A DNA stretch of 64,000 bases from JAJKJG01 sp036389455. Lineage in GTDB: Bacteria > Pseudomonadota > Alphaproteobacteria > Rhizobiales > Beijerinckiaceae. This document shows positions 50,091-57,974 of the stretch, piece after piece (position 1 is the stretch's first letter; every line of letters begins with the position of its first letter). The position numbers were made by a program, and so were the translations under genes. Under the pieces are notes generated by a model that made no database searches, was not told the DNA's origin, and saw nothing but the letters and a program-made list of their open reading frames with translations. The stretch is taken from NCBI GenBank assembly GCA_036389455.1, contig DASVPW010000059.1, positions 1 through 64,000 on the forward strand, read 5' to 3'.

Positions 50091-50951
50091 TCAGCGCGCC
50101 GGCCCCGTCTCGACCGGGTGCTTCTCGTCCTGCGTCCATTCCGACATCGAGCCGTCATAGAGGCGCACGTCCTTTCGCCCCAGGAGCTCGGCGAGGATGA
50201 ACCAGTTCGTCGCCGCCGCCTGGCCGGTGTTGCAGAAGCTGACCACCTCGCCGTCCGGCACGGCGGCGTAGAGACGATCAAGCTCTTCGCGGGGCTTCAG
50301 CCCATGGCGGGCGGCGTCCCAGGCCTGGGCCTGGTCCATGTGGGCGGCGCCCGGCAGGCGCCCGGCCCGCATCGCCTGCGGGCTCTTCTCGCGGCCCTCG
50401 AAATAGCCGAGCCCGCGGGCATCGAGCAGCGTCGCGTCCTTGGCCGCGACCGCCGCCTCGACCCGGGCGACGTCGGCGCGAAGGCCGGCGTCGATCGTCA
50501 CCGGATAGCGCGTCGCCGGCCTCTCCCGCCCGGGGCCGGTCTCGACCGGGCGGCCGGCGGCGCGCCAGCCCTCGAAGCCGCCGTCGAGGAGGGAGAGCCG
50601 GCGGTGGCCCGCCGCCTTGAGCGTCCAGTAGACCCGCGCGGCGGCGCTGAAGTCGCTCGTGTTGAGGCCCGTCGGCACGACGACGACGGGCCGGTCCGGC
50701 GTGAGCCCGAGCCGCCCGAACAGCGCCGACAGCGCGGCCGCGTCCGGCAGCATCCCGACCGCCATGCCCTTCGCGGCGCGCCAGCCGTCCCGGCCGTAGT
50801 CCGTGAATGCGGCGCCCGGGATGTGGCCCGCCGCGAAGGCGGCGCGGGCGTCCTCGCCCGCGACGATGCGCACGTCGAGGATCGCAAGATCCGGGTCGCC
50901 GAGGTGCTGCTCGAGCCATTCCGGCGAGACGAGGGGCTGGCTTTCGGGCAT
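50091..50951 (-). CDS. sseA: Sulfurtransferase of the SseA (mercaptopyruvate/thiosulfate) type
   Basis: A 286-residue protein with two rhodanese domains. Domain 1 (about 7-135): LVSPEWLEQHLGDPDLAILDVR, GHIPGAAFTDYG, PTGLNTSDFSAAARVYWTLKAAG. Domain 2 has the active-site loop VSFCNTGQAAATNW with Cys240. Loop sequence differs from both the classic CRKGVT and CGSGVT; the substrate, 3-mercaptopyruvate or thiosulfate, is therefore open. It is downstream of the RraA-like gene, 27 bases away on the same strand, and likely shares its transcript. Confidence 0.92.
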   Translation of the reverse strand: MPESQPLVSPEWLEQHLGDPDLAILDVRIVAGEDARAAFAAGHIPGAAFTDYGRDGWRAAKGMAVGMLPDAAALSALFGRLGLTPDRPVVVVPTGLNTSDFSAAARVYWTLKAAGHRRLSLLDGGFEGWRAAGRPVETGPGRERPATRYPVTIDAGLRADVARVEAAVAAKDATLLDARGLGYFEGREKSPQAMRAGRLPGAAHMDQAQAWDAARHGLKPREELDRLYAAVPDGEVVSFCNTGQAAATNWFILAELLGRKDVRLYDGSMSEWTQDEKHPVETGPAR

Positions 50952-50978
50952 GGGGGTCCTCCGGATCCAGGGCCGTCC

Positions 50979-51875
50979 TCATAGCACGCCGAAGCGCGCG
51001 AACACCGCCCTGAGAGTCTCCCCCGCGAGCAGCGCGTCGCGGGTGCGGTCCTCCGCCGCGACCTTCTCGAGCGCCCGCCTGACGACCTTGGCGGCGGCGG
51101 CCTTCGGGATCGCGACGCAGCCGTCGACGTCGCCGAAGATCAGGTCGCCCGGCTCGACCCGCACGCCTGCGACCTCGACCGGCACGTCCATCGCCGCCAT
51201 CTCGGCCCGGCCCTTCGAGTCGAGCGGCCCGATGCCGCCGGCGAAGACCGGGAATCCCGTCTCGCGGATGCGGCGCACGTCGCGCACGAGCCCGTCGGTG
51301 AGGCAGCCCGCCGCGCCGCGCACCCGCGCGGCGGTCGTGAGGAGCTCGCCCCACGGCGCGATCCGGTCCGTCGGCCCGTCGCAGGCGAGCACCGCGACCT
51401 CGACGGGCACGTCCATCGCCGCCATCTCGGCGCGCCCCTTCGAGTCGAGCGGCCCGATGCCGCCGGCGAAGACCGGGAAGCCCGTCTCGCGGATGCGCCG
51501 CACGTCGCGCACGAGACCGTCGGTGAGGCAGCCGGCGGCGCCGCGCACCCGCGCCGCCGTGGTCAGGAGCTCGCCCCAGGGGGCGATCCGGTCCGTCGGC
51601 CCGTCGCAGGCGAGCACCGCGACCTCGCCGGCGCTGAGGCCGTCGATCAGGTCCATCTCGATCTCGTACGGGTTCCGTGCGGGCTCGACGTGGTAGACCT
51701 TGCGGTAGAGGCCGGTCCTGGCGAAGCCGCACAGGACCGACGCCTCGTCGAGCGGGCGCACGAAGGGCTTGAGCGCCTGGTCCATGAAGCCCGCCTCGTC
51801 GAGCACGTCGGAGAGCACGGCCGTGTAGAGGGTGGCGGCGAGGTCGGCGAGGGGCGGGAGGGCTGGATCTGGCAT
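50979..51875 (-). CDS. RraA-family protein with internal 75-residue duplication
   Basis: A 298-residue protein of the RraA/4-hydroxy-4-methyl-2-oxoglutarate aldolase family, normally 210-235 residues. A 75-residue block (VAVLACDGPTDRIAPWGELL to AAMDVPVE) occurs twice in tandem at about 85-159 and 160-234 with no residue changed. The two DNA copies differ only at silent sites. The block holds the metal/substrate loop DGLVRDVRRIRETGFPVFAGG. After the second copy the normal ending GVRVEPGDLIFGDVDGCVAIP resumes. The start is placed at the ATG at 51875, which has GGAG six bases upstream; an upstream ATG at 51905 lacks one. It may be a divalent-metal aldolase/decarboxylase; RNase-E inhibition is not implied. 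Confidence 0.88.
   Translation of the reverse strand: MPDPALPPLADLAATLYTAVLSDVLDEAGFMDQALKPFVRPLDEASVLCGFARTGLYRKVYHVEPARNPYEIEMDLIDGLSAGEVAVLACDGPTDRIAPWGELLTTAARVRGAAGCLTDGLVRDVRRIRETGFPVFAGGIGPLDSKGRAEMAAMDVPVEVAVLACDGPTDRIAPWGELLTTAARVRGAAGCLTDGLVRDVRRIRETGFPVFAGGIGPLDSKGRAEMAAMDVPVEVAGVRVEPGDLIFGDVDGCVAIPKAAAAKVVRRALEKVAAEDRTRDALLAGETLRAVFARFGVL
51174..51623 (-). repeat. In-frame tandem duplication, 225-bp unit, inside the RraA-like gene
   Basis: Units 51174-51398 and 51399-51623 are direct repeats of 225 bases (75 codons). By eye they differ at about 14 positions, all of which are synonymous third positions, so the encoded blocks are identical. The spread of silent changes argues that the duplication is old and real rather than an assembly artefact. 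Confidence 0.9.
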
Positions 51876-52012
51876 GTTGGCTCCGGGCGGCTTTCGAGCT
51901 AACATCGGCAGGGACGCGATCTCAAGCGTGTCGCGGCAGCCGGGCCGAACCCGGCGCCCGGCTTGGCGTTGTCCTTCGAGGGGTCTCGCGAAGAGATGTC
52001 GCGGAGGCGGCC

Positions 52013-52303
52013 ATGAGGCGTTCTTCCATCCTCGACGCGGTGCTCGTGATCGCGTTCATGATCAGCGCGACCGCCGTGACGGCGCTCGTCCGGGGCGTGC
52101 CCGAGCCGTGCCCGAAGGCCATGCCGTCGAGCGTCGAAGGCCTGTTCGCGCCCTGCCTCGCGATGGAGCGGCGCGACCTCTCAGGCCCCGCCGACATCGC
52201 GGCGCTCTACCTGCCGCCGCCGTCCGCCCGCGGCGGCACCGCGGTCGCGGCGACGCCGCGCGACGTGGACGTCACCGGGACGGTCGCCGAACCGAAGCGG
52301 TGA
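52013..52303 (+). CDS. Small exported or anchored protein, unknown
   Basis: A 96-residue protein with an N-terminal hydrophobic segment (ILDAVLVIAFMISATAVTALV, about 6-26), which acts as signal anchor or signal peptide. Then a short region with two cysteines (EPCPKAMPSSVEGLFAPCLAMERRDL) follows and a disordered tail. It resembles small envelope proteins of Hyphomicrobiales but I do not recognise a family. Start ATG at 52013 follows GGAGGCGGCC. Confidence 0.55.
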   Translation: MRRSSILDAVLVIAFMISATAVTALVRGVPEPCPKAMPSSVEGLFAPCLAMERRDLSGPADIAALYLPPPSARGGTAVAATPRDVDVTGTVAEPKR

Positions 52304-52429
52304 GCGGTTCCTCTCCGGCCTGCGTCCGCCTTGCGGGAGAGGTCAGGCGTTAGCAAACCATCAAACCCTTCGGCGCTAAAACTCGGGCCCGAGGCTCGCC
52401 CGTCGTGGGTCTCCGAGTGCCCGCGTGCC

Positions 52430-52906
52430 ATGATCGCCACCCCGGTCTTCCCCGACCTCGCCGCCCTCGTCGCGGACGAGAGCCTCTACATGCGCCGCAT
52501 CCTGCGCGACATGCTGACCCGCGTCGGCATCAAGCGGGTGCTCGAGGCCCCGGACGGCGCCGAGGCGCTCGGCGTGCTGGGCGAGTCGAAGCCCGACCTC
52601 GTCATCCTCGACTGGGACCTCGCGATCCTCTCGGGCGAGGAGTTCATCCGGCTCACCCGCACGCCGAACACCTCGCCGGCCCCGACGGTGCCGATCATCC
52701 TGATGCTCTCGAAGCCGCGGCGCTACGCGGTCGATCGGGCGGTGGCGCTCGGGGTCAACGAGATCATCGCCAAGCCCTTCTCGCCGAAGGTCCTGTGGTC
52801 GCGGCTCGACGAAGTGATCAGCCGCCCGCGCCCCTTCGTGCAGGTGAAGGGCCTGCTGCGCCCGGCGCCGCGCTCGGGCCTGTCGCCCGACAAGGCCGCG
52901 GCCTGA
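52430..52906 (+). CDS. Single-domain response regulator
   Basis: A 158-residue receiver protein. It has the acidic pair in LVADESLYMRRILRDML, phosphoacceptor Asp61 in LVILDWDLAILSG, Ser/Thr switch in IILMLSKP, and the lysine in NEIIAKPFSPKVLWSRL. There is no output domain; the C-terminal 30 residues (PRPFVQVKGLLRP) are short and basic. It resembles CheY-like regulators in chemotaxis or general stress circuits, but no kinase is adjacent. Upstream in-frame sequence to 52331 lacks a start with an RBS; the ATG at 52430 is taken. Confidence 0.85.
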   Translation: MIATPVFPDLAALVADESLYMRRILRDMLTRVGIKRVLEAPDGAEALGVLGESKPDLVILDWDLAILSGEEFIRLTRTPNTSPAPTVPIILMLSKPRRYAVDRAVALGVNEIIAKPFSPKVLWSRLDEVISRPRPFVQVKGLLRPAPRSGLSPDKAAA

Positions 52907-53010
52907 TCCGCAGCTTTGCCTGACAGGCTTGGCAGCGGCGCAAAGCCGTTGCACTCTTCGTCCCAACTCGCGCCGCGGCCCTTCGCAGAGCGGCGCCCAG
53001 GATTTCGACC

Positions 53011-54162
53011 GTGCCGGTCAAGGACGAAGCGGTTTCCCAGGCGGCAGCGCCTGGGCAGGAAGCTCCGGCGGGCGCTCCCATGAGCGTCCCGGCGGGCGCC
53101 TACGCGCCGCCCTCGCTCCAGCACAACGGCCGTCCGGCCTGGCCTGGCCATCACCGCCGCGCGACGGCGCCGAACGGCCACTCCTACGCGGCGCTCGATC
53201 TCGGCACCAACAACTGCCGCCTCCTCGTCGCCGAGCCCGCGCCGTACGGCTTCCGCGTCATGGACGCGTTCTCGCGCATCGTACGCCTCGGCGAGGGCCT
53301 CGGCTTCGCGAACCGGCTGAGCGAGGCCGCGATCGAGCGCACCATCGAGGCGCTGCGGGTCTGCAAGGGCAAGATGGAGCACCGCAACGCCACGCGGGCC
53401 CGGCTCGTCGCGACCGAGGCGTGCCGGCTTGCCGAGAACGGCCTCGAGTTCGTGACCCGCGTCCGGGACGAGCTCGGGATGGAGCTCGAGGTCGTCGACC
53501 GGCGCACCGAGGCCTATCTCGCGGTCACCGGCTGCGCCGCGCTCGCCGACCCGCGCGCCCATTCCGTGATCATCTTCGACATCGGCGGCGGCTCGACCGA
53601 GATCGCCTGGCTCGACGGCAAGGCCGCGAGCCCGCTCGCCGATCCGACGAAGCGCATCCGGGCCTGGGACTCGCTCCCGGTCGGCGTCGTGACGCTTGCC
53701 GAGCGGCACGGCGGCGTCCAGGTGAGCCGGATGGATTTCGAGGCCATGGTCGAGGAGGTGAGCGACCTCCTCGCCCCGTTCGAGCTCGCGGCCGGCCGGG
53801 CGGCCTACCTGCCCGAGTTCCACCTCCTCGGCACCTCGGGCACGGTCACCACCATCGGCGGCATCCACCTCAGGCTGCCGCGCTACGACCGGCGCCGCGT
53901 CGACGGCATGTGGATGCGGGACGAGCACGTGACCGCGGTCCTCGACGACCTCCTCGACACGCCCTTCGAGCGGCGGGCCCAGAACCCCTGCATCGGCCGC
54001 GACCGCGCCGATCTCGTGCTCGCCGGCTGCGCCATCCTCGAGGCGATCCGCCGCGCCTTCCCTTCCGACCGCCTGCGCATCGCCGACCGGGGGCTTCGCG
54101 AGGGCATCCTGATGAACCTCATGCGCGAGGACGGGGTGTGGCGCCGCGGAGGGCGCCCTTGA
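53011..54162 (+). CDS. Ppx/GppA family phosphatase
   Basis: A 383-residue enzyme of the exopolyphosphatase/guanosine pentaphosphatase family. The ASKHA fold motifs are there: YAALDLGTNNCRLLVAEP (phosphate 1), VIIFDIGGGSTEIAWL (phosphate 2), and LLGTSGTVTTIGGIHL. The GTG start at 53011 adds a 50-residue disordered leader; an ATG at 53080 is another option. Because only the N-terminal phosphatase core is present, with no HD domain, it is a short form. It overlaps rlmE by four bases, a common pairing in alphaproteobacteria. Confidence 0.92.
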   Translation: MPVKDEAVSQAAAPGQEAPAGAPMSVPAGAYAPPSLQHNGRPAWPGHHRRATAPNGHSYAALDLGTNNCRLLVAEPAPYGFRVMDAFSRIVRLGEGLGFANRLSEAAIERTIEALRVCKGKMEHRNATRARLVATEACRLAENGLEFVTRVRDELGMELEVVDRRTEAYLAVTGCAALADPRAHSVIIFDIGGGSTEIAWLDGKAASPLADPTKRIRAWDSLPVGVVTLAERHGGVQVSRMDFEAMVEEVSDLLAPFELAAGRAAYLPEFHLLGTSGTVTTIGGIHLRLPRYDRRRVDGMWMRDEHVTAVLDDLLDTPFERRAQNPCIGRDRADLVLAGCAILEAIRRAFPSDRLRIADRGLREGILMNLMREDGVWRRGGRP

Positions 54163-54881
54163 CCAGGAAGCCCGGCTCCGGCGCGCGCGAGCTGAAGCAG
54201 CGGCTGAAGACGGCGAAGAAGCGCACCACGTCATCGCAGCGCTGGCTCGAGCGCCAGCTCAACGACCCCTACGTCGCGCGGGCGAAGCGCGAGGGCTACC
54301 GCTCGCGGGCCGCCTACAAGCTCCTGGAGATGGACGAGAAGTTCAAGATTTTCCGGCCCGGCCAGCGCGTCGTCGACCTCGGCGCGGCGCCGGGCGGCTG
54401 GGCGCAGGTCGCGGCGAAGCGGGTCGGCAGCACCGAAGGCAAGGGCCGCGTCGTCGGCATCGACCTCCTGCCGATCGAGACGCTTCCCGGCGCCGCGTTC
54501 GTCGAGCTCGACTTCCTGGCGCCCGAGGCCCCGGACCGGTTGACGGAGATGCTCGGCGGGCCGGCCGACGTCGTCATGTCCGACATGGCCGCGAACGCCA
54601 CCGGCCACAAGAAGACCGACCACCTGCGCATCGTCGGCCTCGCCGAAGCCGCCGCCGACTTCGCCCGCGCCGTCCTCGCCCCCGGCGGCGCCTTCGTGGC
54701 CAAGGTCCTGCAAGGCGGCACCGAGGGCGCGCTGCTGGCGGACCTGAAGCGCGACTTCGCGACGGTCCGCCACGTCAAGCCGGCCGCGAGCCGGGCCGAC
54801 TCGGCGGAGCTCTACGTGCTGGCGACGGGGTTCAGGGGGACCCCTCTCCCGCTTGCGGGAGAGGTCGAGTCGGCGCAATAG
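54159..54881 (+). CDS. rlmE: 23S rRNA (uridine-2552-2'-O) methyltransferase RlmE
   Basis: It methylates the A-loop of the 50S subunit. The 240-residue SAM enzyme shows the start RWLERQLNDPYVARAKREGYRSRAAYKLLE with the catalytic lysine, the SAM loop VVDLGAAPGGWAQVA, the catalytic Asp in DVVMSDMAANATGHKKTDHL, and the second lysine in GGAFVAKVLQGG. It starts TTG at 54159, overlapping the phosphatase stop. The last dozen or so residues (PLPLAGEVESAQ) are encoded by an interspersed repeat that has replaced the native stop. Confidence 0.95.
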   Translation: MTRKPGSGARELKQRLKTAKKRTTSSQRWLERQLNDPYVARAKREGYRSRAAYKLLEMDEKFKIFRPGQRVVDLGAAPGGWAQVAAKRVGSTEGKGRVVGIDLLPIETLPGAAFVELDFLAPEAPDRLTEMLGGPADVVMSDMAANATGHKKTDHLRIVGLAEAAADFARAVLAPGGAFVAKVLQGGTEGALLADLKRDFATVRHVKPAASRADSAELYVLATGFRGTPLPLAGEVESAQ

Positions 54882-54898
54882 CGCCGACCGGGTGAGGG
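54842..54898. repeat. Left inverted copy of a CTCTCCCGC/GCGGGAGAG element
   Basis: The element runs CCCTCTCCCGCTTGCGGGAG, AGGTCGAGTCGGCGC, loop, GCGCCGACCGGGTGAGGG. It contains two stacked hairpins (CTCTCCCGC/GCGGGAGAG; TCGGCGC/GCGCCGA). It is the near-exact inverse of 55135-55191 and overlaps the 3' end of rlmE. Confidence 0.88.
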
Positions 54899-54928
54899 GC
54901 GGAGAACTTGGGCGAAGGCGCATGTCCG

Positions 54929-55121
54929 ATGCACCGGATCGTCATCGAGCTGGACGGCGGCCAGCATGCCGAGAACGCGTCGGATCGCCGGCGAGACGGA
55001 TTCATGGCCGCCTCAAGGCTGGCGCGTTCTGCGGTTCTGGAACGCCGAGATGATCGAGAGCCCGAACGCCGTCTTGGCGCGGATCGGCGCCGCCGTGGGA
55101 GTGAATTGGGACCCGTTCTGA
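54929..55121 (+). pseudogene. DUF559 endonuclease-like gene remnant, frameshifted and truncated
   Basis: Two frames join into one DUF559 domain. The first, from 54929, reads MHRIVIELDGGQHAENASDR, the family's catalytic strand. After about 55000 the reading must shift one base to give QGWRVLRFWNAEMIESPNAV then LARIGAAVGVNWDPF and a stop at 55119-55121, the normal DUF559 ending. The usual 40-50 N-terminal residues are missing. DUF559 proteins have a Vsr-like nuclease fold. The remnant sits exactly between the two inverted repeat copies, so it was likely carried in with them. Confidence 0.85.
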
Positions 55122-55134
55122 TCGGCCCCGCGGG

Positions 55135-55191
55135 CCCTCACCCGGTCGGCGCTGCCGCGCCGACTCGACCTCTCCCGCAAGCGGGAGAGGG
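55135..55191. repeat. Right inverted copy of the element flanking the DUF559 remnant
   Basis: The complement of the element at 54842-54898: CCCTCACCCGGTCGGCGC, short loop, GCGCCGACTCGACCTCTCC then CGCAAGCGGGAGAGGG. It ends two bases before the stop codon of the convergent dienelactone-hydrolase-like gene. The two copies differ only in the central loop and at a few edge bases. Confidence 0.88.
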
Positions 55192-55193
55192 GG

Positions 55194-56054
55194 TCAGTGC
55201 ACGTATTTCTTTAAAAACGCCACGGTCCGCCCCCAGGCGAGGTCGGCCGCGGCCTTGTCGTAGCGCGATCCCGTGTCGTTGTTGAAGGCGTGGTTGACGC
55301 CTTCGTACATGTGCAGCTCGTAGGTCTTCTTCGCGCGCTTCAGCGCCTCCTCGAAGGCCGGGATGCCGGCGTTGATGCGCTCGTCGAGGCCGGCGTAGTG
55401 CAGGAGGAGGGGCGCGGCGATGCCCGGCACCTTCTCCGGCGCCGGCTGGCGGCCGTAGTAGGCGACGGCGGCGTCGAGGTCGGGCTCGGCGGCGGCCAAT
55501 TCGCCGACGACGCCCCCGCCCCAGCAGAAGCCGATGGCGCCGATGTCGTCCGTGGTGTCCTGGCGGGCCACGATCGAGGCGACGGCGCCGCGCGACCAGG
55601 CGATGACGTCGTCGAGCTTGAGGGTGCCGATCATCTCGCGCGCCTTGTCCTCGTCGGCCGGCGTGCCGCCGAGCGGGCTGAGATAATCGATCGCGACCGC
55701 GGCGAAGCCTTCAAGCGCAAGGCGGCGGGCGATGTCCTTGATGTGCGGGTTGAGCCCCCGGTTCTCGTGCACGACGATCACGGCCGGGAATTTCTCGCCC
55801 GCCTTCGGCTTCGCGAGGTAGCCCTTGAGGCCGTGGGCGACGCCGGGGATGTCGATCATCTCGACGCTAAGCCGCGGGTCGCCCTCGGGCACGGTCTCGG
55901 CCCTGGCGTAGTCGTTCGCGAGCAGCGGCAGGAGCGCCGCCGCGGCGGCCGTGCCGCCGGCGAGCGCCGCGAGGCGGTCGAGGAAGGCGCGGCGGGTCAG
56001 CGCCCCGTGGGTGTAGCGGTCGTAGAGGTCGACGATGCGCTGGTCCATGGCCAC
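55194..56054 (-). CDS. Dienelactone hydrolase family protein, Tat-type leader
   Basis: A 286-residue alpha/beta hydrolase. A twin-arginine-like leader (TRRAFLDRLAALAGGTAAAAALLPLLA) suggests export. The triad is visible: nucleophile Cys in IGFCWGGGVVGELAA, an acidic residue near GLDERINAGIP, and His in GVNHAFNNDTG. PAVIVVHENRGLNPHIKDIARRLA is characteristic. It may hydrolyse a lactone or ester in the periplasm; aromatic-ring genes are not next to it, so a specific dienelactone role is not supported. Confidence 0.9.
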   Translation of the reverse strand: MAMDQRIVDLYDRYTHGALTRRAFLDRLAALAGGTAAAAALLPLLANDYARAETVPEGDPRLSVEMIDIPGVAHGLKGYLAKPKAGEKFPAVIVVHENRGLNPHIKDIARRLALEGFAAVAIDYLSPLGGTPADEDKAREMIGTLKLDDVIAWSRGAVASIVARQDTTDDIGAIGFCWGGGVVGELAAAEPDLDAAVAYYGRQPAPEKVPGIAAPLLLHYAGLDERINAGIPAFEEALKRAKKTYELHMYEGVNHAFNNDTGSRYDKAAADLAWGRTVAFLKKYVH

Positions 56055-56111
56055 GCTCCGGAAGGGTTTTCTCAGACCACGCTAGCACCGCGCCGGGTGC
56101 GGTCCAGCCCC

Positions 56112-57527
56112 TCAGGCGGAGTCGGCCGCCGGCTTCGCGCGCACGACCGCGTGACCGGACATCTCGGCCCCGGCGCTCGGCGAAAGCCTCGCGAACACGA
56201 AGCCCGAGAGACCCGAGACCAGGGCCACGACGAGGAAGGCCGGCCAGAAGTCGCCGGCCGTGAGCGCCGCCTCGCCATGGGCACCGGCGACGGCCTCCAG
56301 CACCGCGGCGCCAAGCGCCACGCCGACGCTGAGCGAGAGCTGCTGGGCGACGCTCGACAGGCTCGTGGCGTGGCTCATGGTCCGGGTCGACACGTCGGCG
56401 TAGGCGATGGCGTTGAGCGCCGTGAACTCGAGCGAGCGGAAGCACCCGCCGACGAACAAGATCGCCATGACGGCCCAATGCGGCGTCGCCGGCGTGAACA
56501 GCCCGCTCGCGGCGAGGAAGGCCGCCGCCACGAACGCGTTGACGGTCAGCACCGCGCGGAAGCCGAAGCTCTTGAGGATGCGGGCCGCCATCGCCTTCAT
56601 GAACAGGGCGCCCGCCGCCGACACGAAGGTGAGGAGCCCGGACTGCAGGGGGTTCAGCCCGAAGCCGAGCTGCAGCATCAAGGGCAGGAGGAACGGGATC
56701 GCCCCGACGCCGATCCGGAACAGGAAGCCGCCCGCGACGCTCGCCCGGAAGGTCGGGACTCGTAAGAGGTCGAGCCGCACGAGCGGGTGCGGCGTGCGCC
56801 GCGCGTGGGCGACGTAGGCCGCGAGCGCCGCCGTGCCGGCGACCGCGAAAGCCGCCGAGACCTCGGCCGGCATGAGGTGCCGCCCGCCGGTCGCAAGGCC
56901 GAGCATCAGGGCGGCGAGCCCGAATCCGGAGAGGAGGAAGCCCACGACGTCGAGGGGAGGGCGGTCCGCCTCGCGGACGTTCTCGAACCAGAGGGTCGCG
57001 AGCACGATGCCGAGGAGGCCGATCGGGATGTTGATGAAGAAGATCCAGCGCCAGTCGAGGTAGGTCGTGATGAACCCCCCGAGCGGCGGGCCGACCACCG
57101 GCCCGACCATCGCCGGGATGGCGAGGAAGGCGAGCGCCGCGACGAGCTCGCTCTTCGGGACGCTGCGCAGGATGACGAGGCGCCCGACCGGCACCATCAT
57201 GGCCCCGCCCATCCCCTGCACGAACCGCGCGGCGACGAACCCGCCGAGCGACCCCGAGGCCGCGCAGGCGAGCGACCCCGCCATGAACACCGCGAGCGCC
57301 GCCCGGAACACGGTGCGGGCGCCGTAGCGGTCCGCCATCCAGCCGCTCACGGGGATGAAGATCGCGAGGCTCACGAGATAGGAGGTGAGCGCGAGCTTCA
57401 GCGCGACCGGGTCCTCGCCCAGGCTCTCGGCGATCGCGGGCAGCGAGGTCGCGATCACCGTCGAGTCCGTGTTCTCCATGAACAGCGCGGTCGCGACGAC
57501 GAGGGGGACGAGGCGGGTGGGGGTCAT
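56112..57527 (-). CDS. MFS transporter, drug:H+ antiporter-2 (EmrB/QacA) type
   Basis: A 471-residue inner-membrane exporter with 12-14 helices. The start LVPLVVATALFMENTDSTVIATSLPAIAESLG holds motif D1 of the DHA2 family, GWMADRYGARTVFRAAL is motif A, and FVQGMGGAMMVPVGRLVIL plus GPVVGPPLGGFITTYLDWRWIFFINIPIGLL is the family's motif C region. It likely expels hydrophobic compounds. Seven bases downstream of an antitoxin-like gene on the same strand, so the two may share a transcript. Confidence 0.92.
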   Translation of the reverse strand: MTPTRLVPLVVATALFMENTDSTVIATSLPAIAESLGEDPVALKLALTSYLVSLAIFIPVSGWMADRYGARTVFRAALAVFMAGSLACAASGSLGGFVAARFVQGMGGAMMVPVGRLVILRSVPKSELVAALAFLAIPAMVGPVVGPPLGGFITTYLDWRWIFFINIPIGLLGIVLATLWFENVREADRPPLDVVGFLLSGFGLAALMLGLATGGRHLMPAEVSAAFAVAGTAALAAYVAHARRTPHPLVRLDLLRVPTFRASVAGGFLFRIGVGAIPFLLPLMLQLGFGLNPLQSGLLTFVSAAGALFMKAMAARILKSFGFRAVLTVNAFVAAAFLAASGLFTPATPHWAVMAILFVGGCFRSLEFTALNAIAYADVSTRTMSHATSLSSVAQQLSLSVGVALGAAVLEAVAGAHGEAALTAGDFWPAFLVVALVSGLSGFVFARLSPSAGAEMSGHAVVRAKPAADSA

Positions 57528-57534
57528 GCCTCCA

Positions 57535-57789
57535 TCACCCGATCAGATCCTCCGGGCGCAACGCAGGTGCTTCGAGATTGAAGTCAGGAGGAATGATCAC
57601 CGTGCCCCGCATGCAGCCGTGCAGGCTGCCTTTGATGGGCGTTCTGACAGGCGCGGGCCCGATCACGGCAACCGGCCGTCCGCGCTTCGTCACCGTCACC
57701 TGATCGAGCTTGCCCGACTCAATCTGGCCCAGGATTTCGAAGCATCGCGTCCTGAACGCGCTTGCCGTGATCGTCTGTTCGCGTGGCAT
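57535..57789 (-). CDS. Phd/YefM-type antitoxin, no toxin adjacent
   Basis: An 84-residue protein: REQTITASAFRTRCFEILGQIESGKLDQVTVTKRGRPVAVIGPAP is the Phd/YefM DNA-binding module, with the tail PIKGSLHGCMRGTVIIPPDFNLEAP and PALRPEDLIG the segment that would bind a VapC-like toxin. The frame extends to 57903, but the ATG at 57789 gives the family N terminus. The expected toxin gene downstream is absent; the MFS gene begins seven bases later. Either the toxin was lost or the protein now regulates the exporter. Confidence 0.85.
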   Translation of the reverse strand: MPREQTITASAFRTRCFEILGQIESGKLDQVTVTKRGRPVAVIGPAPVRTPIKGSLHGCMRGTVIIPPDFNLEAPALRPEDLIG

Positions 57790-57974
57790 GGCCCGTCTCT
57801 GCGCCCGCCCGGCCATCCGATCAAGCCCTGCATCGGCGGATGGGGACATCTTCCCGAAACGGCTTTGCCTCCGCGTCATGCCCGTGATACGCACCCGCGC
57901 CAACTCATGGACGCATGGCCGCGACTCGGCATAGCGGCATTCAAGCGTCTTTTAAGCTTTCCGAGGAGTTGGCC

